Notes: a model not told the origin generated them from the letters alone. Numbered from the stretch's first letter, positions 43,728 through 53,104 are shown. The stretch is 59,944 bases of DNA from Bacteroidia bacterium (GCA_030426475.1 JAUHYR010000005.1:1-59944); one strand, 5' to 3'. Numbers and translations are program-made.

Positions 43728-45236
43728 TTGAATATTTATTCGCGAAAGCAGCGGTGGAAGCTTATTCTTTCTTTGATAGCATTGGTTATTGTATCGCTTT
43801 CTATTTGGTACTCTAACTATATTGTTGACCAAATATCTCAAGAAGAAAAGCAAAAAGTAAAGCTTTGGGCAGAGGCCATAAAAAGCAAAGCAGAATTAGT
43901 AAATTATACCAATAGCTTATTTGGAGACATTACCATTGAAGAAAGAAAGCGCATTGAAATTTGGGCTAAAGCTACACGTAGAATTGCCTATACCAATGAC
44001 GATGAAGACCGAAATTTTTACATTGAATTAATCTCAAGCAACACCACCATCCCTGTAATTGCTGTAGGAGAAGGAGAAAAGATATTCACCCATAGAAACT
44101 TAATGCTTACTCCCGAACAAGAAAAAGACACCAGCCTGCTTCGTTCTCTACTAAATCAAATGAAAGAAAAGTATCCTCCCATTGAAATTGAGACCTTTGG
44201 AGGAAAAAAACAGCGCCTTTATTATAACGACTCAAAAATCTTTTCTGATTTAAAAAATGTAATTGAAAACTTAATCTCTTCTTTTATTTCGGAAGTGGTT
44301 ATTAACTCTGCCTCTGTGCCGGTTATTTTTACTGACAGCAGTGGTTCAAACATTTTAGAATATGGAAATATTCAACCAAAAGACACCTCCAAACTTCCGG
44401 TTATACTGGAAGAAATGAAGTTAGAAAACGAGCCTATTTTAGTTGATTTAAATAATGAACACCAACATCAAATTTTTTACAAAAACTCGGTTATTTTAAC
44501 CCGGTTAAAGTATTTCCCATACATACAGTTTGCTGTAATTGCTCTGTTTTTGTTAATCTCCTATTATTTATTTAGCACTTCTCGAAATGCTGAACAAAAT
44601 CAGGTTTGGGTTGGTATGGCAAAAGAAACTGCCCATCAGCTTGGAACGCCTCTTTCTTCTTTAATTGCCTGGAAAGAATACCTTGCAACAAAAGACATAA
44701 ATCTTGACAAAAAAATAATTGTTGAAATAGGAAAAGACCTAAACAGGCTTGAAACGATTACGGAGCGTTTTTCAAAAATCGGCTCTATTCCCAATCTTAA
44801 ACCTGAAGACATTTATGCTGCGGTGAATGACTCTGTCAACTATTTAAAATCAAGAGTTTCTAATAATGTAGAGTTTGAAGTGGTGCCGCCAAAAGATGAG
44901 TTGAGAGTAGGCTTAAACACTTCTTTATTTGGGTGGGTTTTAGAAAACCTTATAAAAAATGCCGTTGATGCCATGGAAGGCAAGGGAAAAATTACCATAA
45001 ACTTTGTAGATCAGATTCAATATGTATATGTTGATGTTACTGATACCGGAAAAGGAATTCATCAAAACAAAATTAAAACGGTTTTTGAGCCGGGCTTTAC
45101 TACTAAAGACAGAGGCTGGGGGCTAGGGCTATCGCTTGCAAAAAGAATCATTGAAAACTACCATGAGGGAAAAATATTTGTAAAACATTCCGAGCCCGGA
45201 AAAGGAACAACTTTTAGAATCGTTCTTAAAAAATAG
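43728..45236 (+). CDS. Membrane sensor histidine kinase
   Basis: A 502-residue protein. Two membrane segments (about 11-30 and 265-283) enclose a periplasmic sensor region of about 230 residues with no named fold. The kinase core follows: H-box MAKETAHQLGTPLSSL with phospho-acceptor H303, N-box ENLIKNAVDAMEG, G1 DTGKGI and G2 RGWGLGLSLAKRI. No HAMP or PAS domain is evident. No response regulator is next to it, so it is an orphan kinase. The start is TTG at 43728; hemW follows after 2 bp. Confidence 0.9.
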   Translation: MNIYSRKQRWKLILSLIALVIVSLSIWYSNYIVDQISQEEKQKVKLWAEAIKSKAELVNYTNSLFGDITIEERKRIEIWAKATRRIAYTNDDEDRNFYIELISSNTTIPVIAVGEGEKIFTHRNLMLTPEQEKDTSLLRSLLNQMKEKYPPIEIETFGGKKQRLYYNDSKIFSDLKNVIENLISSFISEVVINSASVPVIFTDSSGSNILEYGNIQPKDTSKLPVILEEMKLENEPILVDLNNEHQHQIFYKNSVILTRLKYFPYIQFAVIALFLLISYYLFSTSRNAEQNQVWVGMAKETAHQLGTPLSSLIAWKEYLATKDINLDKKIIVEIGKDLNRLETITERFSKIGSIPNLKPEDIYAAVNDSVNYLKSRVSNNVEFEVVPPKDELRVGLNTSLFGWVLENLIKNAVDAMEGKGKITINFVDQIQYVYVDVTDTGKGIHQNKIKTVFEPGFTTKDRGWGLGLSLAKRIIENYHEGKIFVKHSEPGKGTTFRIVLKK

Positions 45237-45238
45237 CC

Positions 45239-46363
45239 TTGGCAGGAATTTATATTCATATTCCTTTTTGCACAAAAGCATGTCATTATTGTGACTTTCA
45301 TTTTTCCACCTCATTAAAAAATAAAACACATTTAATTGAGGCTATTCTTAGTGAAATAGAAATAAGAAAAGACTACTTAAAAGGAGAGTTGATAGAAACC
45401 ATTTATTTTGGAGGGGGAACTCCCGGTCTTCTTTCAAAAAAAGAGCTTTCGGCTATCTTAGAAAAAATATATCGCCTGCATTCTATTAAAAAAGATGCGG
45501 AAATAACACTAGAAGTTAACCCGGAAAATATTTCCGCAAAATATATTAAAGAGATTAAGTCTCTTGGAGTTAATAGGCTAAGTATTGGTGTTCAATCTTT
45601 TTTTGATGAACATCTAAAGTGGATGAATCGCTCACATTCCGCCAAGCAGGCATTTTCTTCAATCAAAACAGCACAAAATGAAGGCATAGAAAATATTACT
45701 ATTGACCTTATTTATGGGTTTTCAAAATTAACGACTAATCAATGGAAAGAAAACATTGATAAAGTTATAGCGTTAAATATTCCTCATTTTTCAGCTTACT
45801 GCTTAACCATTGAGCCCAAGACAGCATTGGCAAAAATAGTATCAAAAGATGCCACTCTTATTCCAAAAGATGAAACATCACTAAATCAGTTTAATTTTTT
45901 AATTGAAAAGGCAAAAGATGAGGGGTTTATTCATTACGAAATATCCAATTTTGCAAAAGAAAAATGTTTCTCTAAACACAACTCTTCTTACTGGAAAGGG
46001 TCTAGTTATATAGGTATTGGTCCTTCCGCTCATTCTTTTAATAGTTTTTCCAGACAATGGAACATTAGTAATAATAACCTTTATATTAAAAGTGTTTCTT
46101 CTAACAAACCATTTTACGAAAAAGAAACTTTGACCACAAAAAATCAATACAATGAATATGTGCTAACATCATTAAGAACTGTTTGGGGAACATCTGCTGA
46201 AAAAATTAAAACAGAGTTCCCTGAGTTTTACCGGCACTTTATTAAACATGCTGAAGACCTTTTAGAAAGAAATTTATTAAAAAAGCAAAATAATATTTTC
46301 TTTTTAGCAGAAAAAGCTAAATTTATGGCTGATAACATTGCTTTAGAATTATTTGCAGATTGA
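45239..46363 (+). CDS. hemW: Radical SAM protein HemW (heme chaperone, formerly HemN-like)
   Basis: A 374-residue cytoplasmic radical SAM protein. The iron-sulfur motif CxxxCxxC is at residues 11, 15 and 18 (HIPFCTKACHYCDF), GGGTPGLL marks the SAM region, and the heme-binding HNSSYW motif follows later, which distinguishes HemW from true HemN coproporphyrinogen dehydrogenase. The start is TTG at 45239, 2 bp after the kinase stop. Its stop overlaps the TTG start of the cyclase gene by 4 bp. Confidence 0.93.
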   Translation: MAGIYIHIPFCTKACHYCDFHFSTSLKNKTHLIEAILSEIEIRKDYLKGELIETIYFGGGTPGLLSKKELSAILEKIYRLHSIKKDAEITLEVNPENISAKYIKEIKSLGVNRLSIGVQSFFDEHLKWMNRSHSAKQAFSSIKTAQNEGIENITIDLIYGFSKLTTNQWKENIDKVIALNIPHFSAYCLTIEPKTALAKIVSKDATLIPKDETSLNQFNFLIEKAKDEGFIHYEISNFAKEKCFSKHNSSYWKGSSYIGIGPSAHSFNSFSRQWNISNNNLYIKSVSSNKPFYEKETLTTKNQYNEYVLTSLRTVWGTSAEKIKTEFPEFYRHFIKHAEDLLERNLLKKQNNIFFLAEKAKFMADNIALELFAD

Positions 46364-47106
46364 AGACTTTTTCGGAAATAACTTTGGGTGAAACCACTAT
46401 TAAAGTTGACTTATCCCAACCCTTAGACCTTTCTTTTCCAATAAAAGAGGGTGCGGCAACCGCCTGGTATGTTCCTCCCGTTAGGTTTGAGCCTGTTAAA
46501 ATGGATGGCTTCATAGGAGACGTTAGCTTGGGCGGTTCTGTTAATTTTAGAAACATCTTTTTCAACCCTCACGGACATGGAACCCACACAGAATGTATAG
46601 GGCATATTAGTAAAGAGTTTTATTCATTAAACAGCTGCCTAAAGACTTTCTTTTTTCTTGCTCAAGTAATTAGCGTCATTCCTGAACCAAAAGGTGATGA
46701 CCAAGTAATTACTAGACGTCATTTTAAAGAGAAAATAAATGAAAACACCCAGGCAATAATTATCAGAACGCTTCCAAATAACGAAGAAAAAATTACCAAG
46801 CAATATAGCAACACTAATCCTCCTTATATTGACGAAGAAGCCATTGTTTATTTAAATTCTTGCGGAATTAAACATTTATTAATAGACACCCCTTCTGTTG
46901 ATAAGGAAGTAGATGGCGGACTATTAAAGGCGCATAAAGCATTTTGGAATTATCCAACAAAACCAGAGCTAGAAAAGACAATTACAGAATTAATTTTTGT
47001 GCCAAACAATATTTCGGATGGCGTCTATTTACTTAATTTAATGATTGCGTCTTTTGAAAATGATGCATCCCCATCAAAACCAATTTTATATAAAATTATT
47101 AAGTGA
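46360..47106 (+). CDS. Cyclase-family metal-dependent hydrolase (kynurenine formamidase-like)
   Basis: A 248-residue protein with the cyclase-family metal motif HGHGTHTE at 71-78 and a following GH, close to the HxGTHxDxPxH signature; E replaces the usual D. Bacterial relatives hydrolyse N-formylkynurenine or cyclic amides, but this branch is not characterised. It starts at a TTG overlapping the hemW stop (TTGA), so the kinase, hemW and cyclase genes are one transcript. Confidence 0.85.
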   Translation: MKTFSEITLGETTIKVDLSQPLDLSFPIKEGAATAWYVPPVRFEPVKMDGFIGDVSLGGSVNFRNIFFNPHGHGTHTECIGHISKEFYSLNSCLKTFFFLAQVISVIPEPKGDDQVITRRHFKEKINENTQAIIIRTLPNNEEKITKQYSNTNPPYIDEEAIVYLNSCGIKHLLIDTPSVDKEVDGGLLKAHKAFWNYPTKPELEKTITELIFVPNNISDGVYLLNLMIASFENDASPSKPILYKIIK

Positions 47107-47118
47107 TATAAAATTTTT

Positions 47119-47126
47119 TATTTTTG
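47119..47126 (+). promoter_or_regulatory. Predicted promoter -7 element (TATTTTTG) for the Lrp/AsnC gene
   Basis: TATTTTTG fits TAnnTTTG, 21 bp before the ATG at 47148. Confidence 0.45.
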
Positions 47127-47147
47127 TTATAATTAAAACATTATTTC

Positions 47148-47639
47148 ATGAAAGAAAGCAAGAAGCTTGACAGTATTGACCTAAGTATTTTAGAGATTTT
47201 ACAGGAAAACGGGAAAATCACTAACCTTCAATTATCTAAAGAAATTGGGTTGTCTCCGGCTCCCACCTTAGAAAGGGTAAAAAAGCTTGAAAGCACCGGT
47301 GTAATAAAAAGCTACCATGCAAAAGTAGAAGAAACAGCTCTTGACATAGGTATCGTTGCATACATGCAGGTTTCTTTAGTAAGGCAAGCGAATAATGCAA
47401 TAGACAAGTTTGCTCAACATGTACAAACAATTGACGAAGTTGTTGAGTGCTATCAAGTTACCGGTCAAGCCGACCTTCTGTTAAAAGTAATGGTAAGAGA
47501 TATTCCCGCATTTGATAAAATGGTAAGAGATAAGTTCAATCACATTGCGGAAATCGACAGGATTGAGACCATGATTGTGCTTTCTACAGAAAAGCAAATC
47601 AATAAAATACCTTTTGAATATCGCCCAAAGAAAAAATAA
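47148..47639 (+). CDS. Lrp/AsnC-family transcriptional regulator
   Basis: A 163-residue regulator. The N-terminal winged helix-turn-helix (about 10-60) contains LDSIDLSILEILQENG and LSKEIGLSPAPTLERVKKLE, the classic Lrp pattern, and the C-terminal RAM domain (about 70-155) contains VVECYQVTGQADLLLKV, which binds amino acids and assembles dimers or octamers. Its targets are not evident; it lies 59 bp upstream of the DUF502 gene, whose leader holds a strong inverted repeat. Confidence 0.93.
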   Translation: MKESKKLDSIDLSILEILQENGKITNLQLSKEIGLSPAPTLERVKKLESTGVIKSYHAKVEETALDIGIVAYMQVSLVRQANNAIDKFAQHVQTIDEVVECYQVTGQADLLLKVMVRDIPAFDKMVRDKFNHIAEIDRIETMIVLSTEKQINKIPFEYRPKKK

Positions 47640-47652
47640 CCATTTTTTCCAT

Positions 47653-47660
47653 TAGTTTTG
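47653..47660 (+). promoter_or_regulatory. Predicted promoter -7 element (TAGTTTTG) for the DUF502 gene
   Basis: TAGTTTTG fits TAnnTTTG and lies 38 bp before the ATG at 47699; the inverted repeat at 47662-47695 begins directly after it. Confidence 0.5.
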
Positions 47661-47661
47661 T

Positions 47662-47695
47662 AGCGTTAATTTAATGTTCATTAACATTAAACGCT
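47662..47695. repeat. Inverted repeat in the DUF502 leader
   Basis: Inner arms TTAATGTT and AACATTAA (47671-47678 and 47683-47690) around a 4-base loop, extended by outer arms AGCGT and ACGCT (47662-47666 and 47691-47695) with a 4-base bulge on the left. It fills the leader between the -7 element and the ATG, so it can be an operator or an mRNA hairpin next to the ribosome site. Confidence 0.6.
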
Positions 47696-47698
47696 CTC

Positions 47699-48325
47699 AT
47701 GTCTGAAGTTAAATTTAAGTTTAAAAAGATTAGCAAGAAACTTCTTAGCTATCTTGCTCAGGGGCTTTTATATATAGGTCCTGTTGCTGTTTTATGTTAT
47801 GTGGTATACCGCATTTTCGTTTTTATTGACGGCATTATCCCTATAGATGCAAAAGTTCCCGGACTGGGGATATTGATTTTATTAATTGCCTTTACCGTTT
47901 TGGGTTATTTAGCCTCCACCATAGTAGCCAAGCCGCTTAGATACTACTTTAATAGTTTACTAGACAGAGTTCCTCTCATTAAAACCATTTATTCTTCTTT
48001 AAAAGATCTTTTTTCAGCCTTTGTTGGAAAAGATAAAAAGTTTGGTCATCCGGTGCTTGTAAAAATGAATAAAGAAGCCGAGTTGGAAAAGCTAGGATTT
48101 CTTACAGAGCCAGATTTACACAAACTTGGCATAGATAATGCTAAAGTAGCCGTATATTTACCTCATTCATATAATTTTTCAGGAAATTTGTACATTGTTC
48201 CTCAGGAAAATGTTACTAAATTAGATGTTCCTGCTTCTGTTGTTATGAAGTTTATAGTTTCTGGCGGCATTTCAGGAATAGAAGAGTTACATGAAGAAGA
48301 AATTACTAACCAATTAAAAAAATAG
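47699..48325 (+). CDS. DUF502 membrane protein
   Basis: A 208-residue protein with two membrane helices (about 15-38 and 57-80) and a soluble C-terminal part with LDRVPLIKTIYSSLKDL near 92-108, the hallmark of DUF502. The family is widespread and uncharacterised. Just before its start are a TAnnTTTG promoter element and an inverted repeat. The next gene follows after 4 bp. Confidence 0.9.
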   Translation: MSEVKFKFKKISKKLLSYLAQGLLYIGPVAVLCYVVYRIFVFIDGIIPIDAKVPGLGILILLIAFTVLGYLASTIVAKPLRYYFNSLLDRVPLIKTIYSSLKDLFSAFVGKDKKFGHPVLVKMNKEAELEKLGFLTEPDLHKLGIDNAKVAVYLPHSYNFSGNLYIVPQENVTKLDVPASVVMKFIVSGGISGIEELHEEEITNQLKK

Positions 48326-48329
48326 ATTT

Positions 48330-48995
48330 ATGAAAAAACTTGTTTTTACAACTGTTGCGGCTCTTTGCTTTTTGTTTGGTTCTGCTCAAAAATCAATTGA
48401 AGTTCAAGAAGGGAATCACTCTTTTTCTAAAGGAAATGTAAATGCGCTTTCGGTTATTATTTATGGCGGAAATGTATCTGATGTAGAAAAAGGACTTAAA
48501 GATTTAATGAAAAAATACAACGCAAAAGTAAGTTCTAAAAAAGAAATGTTTGGCGATGACGCAGAAATTAAAAAAATTAGTGATAACACGATTGACTTAT
48601 ACGGAAAAGTAGAGCAGTCGGGAAAAGAAGACGTAAAAGTTATCATTGGTTTTGATTTAGGCGGTGTTTTTCTTTCTTCTTCTCAGCACGGAGATAAGTT
48701 TAAGGTGGCCAAAAGCATTGTCTATGATTTTGGTGTTCAGGAAACCAAAAATGCTATTGGAGCAGTATTAAAGGAAGAAGAAAAGAACTTAGAAAAACTT
48801 CAAAAGGAACAAGAAGATTTAGTGAGAGACAAAGAAAAACTAGAAAAGGATATAGCAGGATGGGAAGAAGACATTAAAAAGGCAAAAGAAGACATAGAAA
48901 AAAATAAAAAAGACCAAGAAGCAAAAGAAAAAGAGATTAAAGCTCAGGGAGAAGTAGTTGAAAAGGTAAAGGCAAAATCTGCAGCAATTAAATAA
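48330..48995 (+). CDS. Hypothetical secreted coiled-coil protein
   Basis: A 221-residue protein with a signal peptide (about 1-19). The middle part (25-140) looks mixed alpha/beta and contains IIGFDLGGVFLS. Residues about 145-215 form an uninterrupted lysine/glutamate-rich coiled coil. Similar proteins occur in flavobacteria without assigned function. It ends at a bidirectional terminator. Confidence 0.75.
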   Translation: MKKLVFTTVAALCFLFGSAQKSIEVQEGNHSFSKGNVNALSVIIYGGNVSDVEKGLKDLMKKYNAKVSSKKEMFGDDAEIKKISDNTIDLYGKVEQSGKEDVKVIIGFDLGGVFLSSSQHGDKFKVAKSIVYDFGVQETKNAIGAVLKEEEKNLEKLQKEQEDLVRDKEKLEKDIAGWEEDIKKAKEDIEKNKKDQEAKEKEIKAQGEVVEKVKAKSAAIK

Positions 48996-49020
48996 TCTTT
49001 TTTTTATTAAGTTCTTTTCA

Positions 49021-49046
49021 AAAAGCGGGCAAAAAAGCCCGCTTTT
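49021..49046. terminator. Bidirectional intrinsic terminator
   Basis: A perfect 10-bp stem AAAAGCGGGC / GCCCGCTTTT with a loop of six A. The A and T ends give a U-tract on either strand, so it serves the plus-strand coiled-coil gene (stop at 48995) and the convergent Ig-like gene, whose stop codon abuts it. Confidence 0.92.
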
Positions 49047-50624
49047 CTATTCTACAACCCACTTAACTTCTTGTTCCCAGTTTGCTTTTATTGAAAACCC
49101 TCCCTTAAAAAAGTAGGTTTTTTCAGCTTGCTTTTTGCTTAAATAGACCCCTGTGTCCCAGCGATCATTATTGTTTTCATCAATAATTATTTTTAGGTCA
49201 TATTTTCCAGGTATCAGATGTGCAAACTCTATCTCTTTTTGAGTTGGTGAAACAAAAAGTCTTTTTACTACTTTCTCTTGTTGTATTAATTCAATAATTA
49301 CACTTTCTTCTCTTTCAAACAAAGCAATCTTTACTTTTCCAAAGTCTTCTTCAGGCATAGTTTTAAAATTATACTTTAGTGTATCATTTGTCGCTCCATA
49401 AATTGACTGCATTGCACCAGGAAAAATCCTTAACTGATATTCTGATCCTTCTTTCCAGACATAGTCTATAAATAACTCTGTTTTTAGCTCTCCTCCGACA
49501 GCTGACTTTGTTATCACTTTTACGCTATCCTCAGTTAAAAGAATTTCTTCTTCATTAATATTCTCTATCGGTGATGAAAACAAAAGTTGAAGTGGCTTAA
49601 AAACAGGTTGTTTGTTGCCTATAAGGCTTGTTTTAGTTGCTTTTAAACTAGAGTCTAATGGTGTAGGCTTTACTAATTCTAGCGTATCTGAAAAACCACC
49701 CCCTGAGAGATATAAAAAAATACTGTCTTGCTGAGGAATCTCTTTAAATATAACTCTAAGAGAGTCTTTTATCCTTGATTCTGTCTGCCTATAAATAGTG
49801 TAGTTATTAGCCGTTGACACTTCCATTTTTTCATAAGGTCGACTGAAGACAACACTTATTTCTGCGGGTGATATATACTTTGCTTCTTTCACCTGTTGTT
49901 TTCTGTGGTCCTCTTTAAAGCTATATAGGTTAATATTACTAATGTCTTTATCTAACACCAATATAGTGTCTATAAAAGCTATTTCTTCATTTATGTCAAA
50001 TAAGTAATTACTGTTTTCATCCTTCACTGCTACTAGTTTATAGCTTCCTTCTTTTAGATTGGTTAAAGAAAAGCTTCCTGAGGTGTTTGATTTAGATAAA
50101 TAAAAAGGCTTTTTATGAAAGACCACACTGTCATTTTTTTCTTTATAAAGCATTACCAGCATTTTCTCCATGGGTTTGAGAGAAAAAGCGTCTATTGCTT
50201 TTCCGCTAATGCTTAAAGAGTCTAACACATCTCCCGTAGAAAAGACATATTTAAAGTTGGCCACTTTATTTCCCTCAGTAATATCTTGTATAACATCCGG
50301 TAATTGTATAGAATAGGTAGTGTTTGGTTGTAAACTATCGGGAAGCTCTATTATTAATTTTTTCCCTTTTACCCTAAACTTTGGTATGCTTGGCATTACA
50401 GGGCTAATAATGGCATTGGTGCTTACAGAGTTTAACTTTATATATTCATCAAACCTTACTTCTATTGTTTTTGAGGAAAAATTTGTGGTGTAGTTATTTG
50501 GAAAATACAAAGAGTCTTTAGGGGGAAGAGTATCCTTTTCTCCACCTGTGGGTGTTGACATTTGAGCACAAGAGAATAAAAGGCTTAGCGCAATAAATAT
50601 TATTCCGTTTTGTAATATCTTCAT
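49047..50624 (-). CDS. Lipoprotein with N-terminal Ig-like (SbsA-type) domain
   Basis: A 525-residue lipoprotein (lipobox LLFSC, cysteine 19). Directly after the lipid anchor comes a PTGGEKDTLPPKD-like linker and an Ig-like SbsA domain (about 30-135). A carboxypeptidase-regulatory-like beta-sandwich follows (about 145-225), and a further beta-rich region ends in NNDRWDTG (calcium-loop-like) near 490. Such proteins are conserved in Bacteroidota; function unknown. Its ATG overlaps the stop of the fRMsr gene by 1 bp. Confidence 0.8.
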   Translation of the reverse strand: MKILQNGIIFIALSLLFSCAQMSTPTGGEKDTLPPKDSLYFPNNYTTNFSSKTIEVRFDEYIKLNSVSTNAIISPVMPSIPKFRVKGKKLIIELPDSLQPNTTYSIQLPDVIQDITEGNKVANFKYVFSTGDVLDSLSISGKAIDAFSLKPMEKMLVMLYKEKNDSVVFHKKPFYLSKSNTSGSFSLTNLKEGSYKLVAVKDENSNYLFDINEEIAFIDTILVLDKDISNINLYSFKEDHRKQQVKEAKYISPAEISVVFSRPYEKMEVSTANNYTIYRQTESRIKDSLRVIFKEIPQQDSIFLYLSGGGFSDTLELVKPTPLDSSLKATKTSLIGNKQPVFKPLQLLFSSPIENINEEEILLTEDSVKVITKSAVGGELKTELFIDYVWKEGSEYQLRIFPGAMQSIYGATNDTLKYNFKTMPEEDFGKVKIALFEREESVIIELIQQEKVVKRLFVSPTQKEIEFAHLIPGKYDLKIIIDENNNDRWDTGVYLSKKQAEKTYFFKGGFSIKANWEQEVKWVVE

Positions 50625-51109
50625 CAGAGTTTGGAAGATATTAATTTTGCTAACTCTTCTAAATAAACTTTATCGATTTTATCAAACGAAGCAGGTTCGT
50701 CACTATCGACATCCAAAACCAATGTTAACTTCTTGTTAGTGTTAAATATCGGAACCACAATCTCCGACTTTGAAAGACTACTGCAGGCAATGTGTCCCGG
50801 AAAGTCTTCTACATTGTCAACTATAATAGTCTTCTCTTGCTCCCAACAAGCCCCACAAACTCCTTTTCCTTTTGGTATTCTTGTACACGCCACAGTTCCT
50901 TGAAATGGGCCTAGAACTAATTCGCCTTCTTTTACCAAATAAAAGCCCACCCAAAAAAAATTCATTCCATATTTAAGAGCTGAGGCTACATTAGAAAGAT
51001 TTGCAATTAAATCCTTTTCGGGTTCAACTAATGCCTTTATTTGCGGAATTAAAGACTTGTATTTTTCTTCTTTAGAAAGTTTTTCGTCTAGAATTAATTC
51101 TTCTGCCAT
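50624..51109 (-). CDS. GAF-domain free methionine-R-sulfoxide reductase
   Basis: A 161-residue cytoplasmic GAF protein of the fRMsr type, which reduces free methionine-(R)-sulfoxide. Diagnostic residues are cysteines C75 (ACTRIP), C85 (GVCG) and C109 (HIACSS), and NFFWVGFY at 50-57. The spacing agrees with E. coli MsrC (fRMsr). It is the upstream partner of the Ig-like lipoprotein gene. Confidence 0.88.
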   Translation of the reverse strand: MAEELILDEKLSKEEKYKSLIPQIKALVEPEKDLIANLSNVASALKYGMNFFWVGFYLVKEGELVLGPFQGTVACTRIPKGKGVCGACWEQEKTIIVDNVEDFPGHIACSSLSKSEIVVPIFNTNKKLTLVLDVDSDEPASFDKIDKVYLEELAKLISSKL

Positions 51110-51178
51110 GTTGCAAAAGTAATGCTTCCTTTTAATTAAACATTTTTAAGTATAGGTTATCTTTAGATTTGCCATAAA

Positions 51179-51856
51179 CTAATGCGCATAGGCAATTGTT
51201 GCAACACTTACTTTGTCTGTTATTTGTTTAAGTGTTTGTGCGCAAGCCTCAATAGTAGAGCCTGTTGTAACCACATCGTCAACCAATAAAATATGTTTTC
51301 CTTCTAGATTCTTTGGTTCTTTTAATTGAAAAACTTTTTCTACGTTTTTCCACCTTTCTTCTCTATTTTTATTCGTTTGTGAAGATGTATTTATGTTTCG
51401 ATATAAATTATTCACTATAATTTCCTTTTCTGTGATTTTAGCAAAGCCTTGTGCTATCATTTCGGCCTGATTATACCCCCTTTTCTTTTGCTTTTTTGGG
51501 TGAAGTGGAATGGGTATCACCGCATCTACATCTTCATATAATGGTGCTTTTTTTAGCTCTTTTCCTAAGTGGTTACCAAACCTAACACCTATTTCTTTTA
51601 TGCCGTTATATTTTAGCTTATGCATTAGACCTTGTAGTCGGTTTCCTTTGTGAAAAAAATAAAGAGATGTTGCCGCTTGTAGGTCAATTCGGCCTAAAAA
51701 TATTTTCATAACCGGATTCATTAATTCTTTTGAATACTCCGTTTTAGGCAAGCTTAACTCACATCCGGAGCATATTGTCTCTTCATGCTTTAATAAAGGT
51801 TGTCCACAACCTTCACATATTCTTGGGAAAAACAAGGAAACAAAGTCTGTTATCAT
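51179..51856 (-). CDS. ComF-family phosphoribosyltransferase-like protein
   Basis: A 225-residue protein with an N-terminal zinc-ribbon (cysteines 14, 17, 29 and 32) and a type I phosphoribosyltransferase domain with the PRPP loop LLVDDVVTTGST near 190-201. ComF proteins take part in DNA uptake in competent bacteria, and a dprA gene lies 1.3 kb away, but ComF is also found in non-competent species. It stands alone, 69 bp before the fRMsr gene. Confidence 0.9.
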   Translation of the reverse strand: MITDFVSLFFPRICEGCGQPLLKHEETICSGCELSLPKTEYSKELMNPVMKIFLGRIDLQAATSLYFFHKGNRLQGLMHKLKYNGIKEIGVRFGNHLGKELKKAPLYEDVDAVIPIPLHPKKQKKRGYNQAEMIAQGFAKITEKEIIVNNLYRNINTSSQTNKNREERWKNVEKVFQLKEPKNLEGKHILLVDDVVTTGSTIEACAQTLKQITDKVSVATIAYAH

Positions 51857-52040
51857 CTCTTAATCTTTTGAGATGTTTTTTAACGAATCTTTTAGCCTTT
51901 TGTTTCCATTTGTCCTTTTATTCTGCTGCTCATCTGTTTTTCCTGCCGCCAATAACTTTTAAATAAATTTTTTTCGCTTGAGGAGTAACTAAATATAGGC
52001 GTTTCTTGTCTAACCGTTAAATCAAAAACAAACAAATCTT

Positions 52041-52361
52041 ATGAAAAAGTTATTTTTATTATCTACATGCATTACTCTTTTTTTAGTTTCCTCTGCAAGC
52101 TCAACGGAAGATCTTAAATCTCTTCTAAAAGAAAGGGTTACGTTTGACAAAACAGCCTTGCCTATAGAAAAGAACAGTGTTCATTTTGTTAGGGTTTCAT
52201 TTAAAGTTGATGAGAATGGCCTAATCAATATTTTAGAAGCAAACTACTCCAATGGTGAAATTAAAGAGCTCTTATTTAAAAAGCTTTCTCAAGTTAATCT
52301 TAAAGAAATCTCTTTTAAAGAAGATATTTATTACTATGAGTTTACTTTTCGCAAAGAGTAG
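52041..52361 (+). CDS. Hypothetical small secreted protein
   Basis: A 106-residue protein with a signal peptide (about 1-21). The mature part contains VRVSFKVDENGLINILEANYSN (near 50-71), a pattern that resembles the core of TonB C-terminal-like proteins in Bacteroidota, but the match is weak. It ends 2 bp before the stop of the convergent kdsB. The 184-bp gap upstream, shared with ComF, holds no feature I can name. Confidence 0.65.
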   Translation: MKKLFLLSTCITLFLVSSASSTEDLKSLLKERVTFDKTALPIEKNSVHFVRVSFKVDENGLINILEANYSNGEIKELLFKKLSQVNLKEISFKEDIYYYEFTFRKE

Positions 52362-52363
52362 AA

Positions 52364-53104
52364 TCACCCTTCTCGACTTAACAGCTCGTCTAAATCTTCA
52401 GGGGTATCAATAGCATAAGAGTCGTGCTCGGTAATTCCTACGCGCATCTTATGGCCATTTTCTAGCCACTTAAGCTGCTCCAATGCCTCTGCCTTTTCTA
52501 GTGCTGAAGGTTTTAGTTGATTGTATTTTAAAAGCTCTTCTTTTCTGTAACCATAAAGACCAAGGTGCTTATAATAAATGTGATGCTTTCCCCACTCATT
52601 GTTGTCTTTTCCTCTTAAAAAAGGAATAGGGCTTCGACTAAAATATAGGGCATCCATACTTTTGTCTATAACCACCTTTACCCTACTGGGATTAAGAATG
52701 TCATCTGCAGAATGGGTTTGTTTGGCCAGTGTTCCCAGTCTCACGTTTTCATTTTCAAACAAAGAACAAAGCTTGTCAATTTGTTCGGGATGAACATAAG
52801 GCTCGTCTCCTTGAATGTTTATTATCACATCATACTCCGGCAGATGTTTTTCTATAACTTCTCTGCACCTGTCTGTTCCGTTTTCACAGCTTTCTGAAGT
52901 CATAATAACCTTTCCTCCAAACCCCATCACGGCATCATATATTCTTTGATCGTCAGTTGCCACTACAACTTCTGACAACCGTTTTGCCTGAATTGCCCGC
53001 TCATAAACATGCTGCACCATGGGTTTTCCTTTAATGTTCACCAAAGGTTTCCCGGGAAATCGGCTGGATGCATATCGCGATGGAATAACTCCTAATATCT
53101 TCAT
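52364..53104 (-). CDS. kdsB: 3-deoxy-manno-octulosonate cytidylyltransferase (CMP-Kdo synthetase)
   Basis: A 246-residue cytoplasmic enzyme that activates Kdo with CTP for lipopolysaccharide core synthesis. The start IPSRYASSRFPGKPL at 7-21 is the CTP-binding signature, and INIQGDEPYV near 96-105 holds the metal site. Length is typical. It is divergent from dprA with only 26 bp between the start codons, so its promoter must reach into dprA coding DNA. Confidence 0.95.
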   Translation of the reverse strand: MKILGVIPSRYASSRFPGKPLVNIKGKPMVQHVYERAIQAKRLSEVVVATDDQRIYDAVMGFGGKVIMTSESCENGTDRCREVIEKHLPEYDVIINIQGDEPYVHPEQIDKLCSLFENENVRLGTLAKQTHSADDILNPSRVKVVIDKSMDALYFSRSPIPFLRGKDNNEWGKHHIYYKHLGLYGYRKEELLKYNQLKPSALEKAEALEQLKWLENGHKMRVGITEHDSYAIDTPEDLDELLSREG

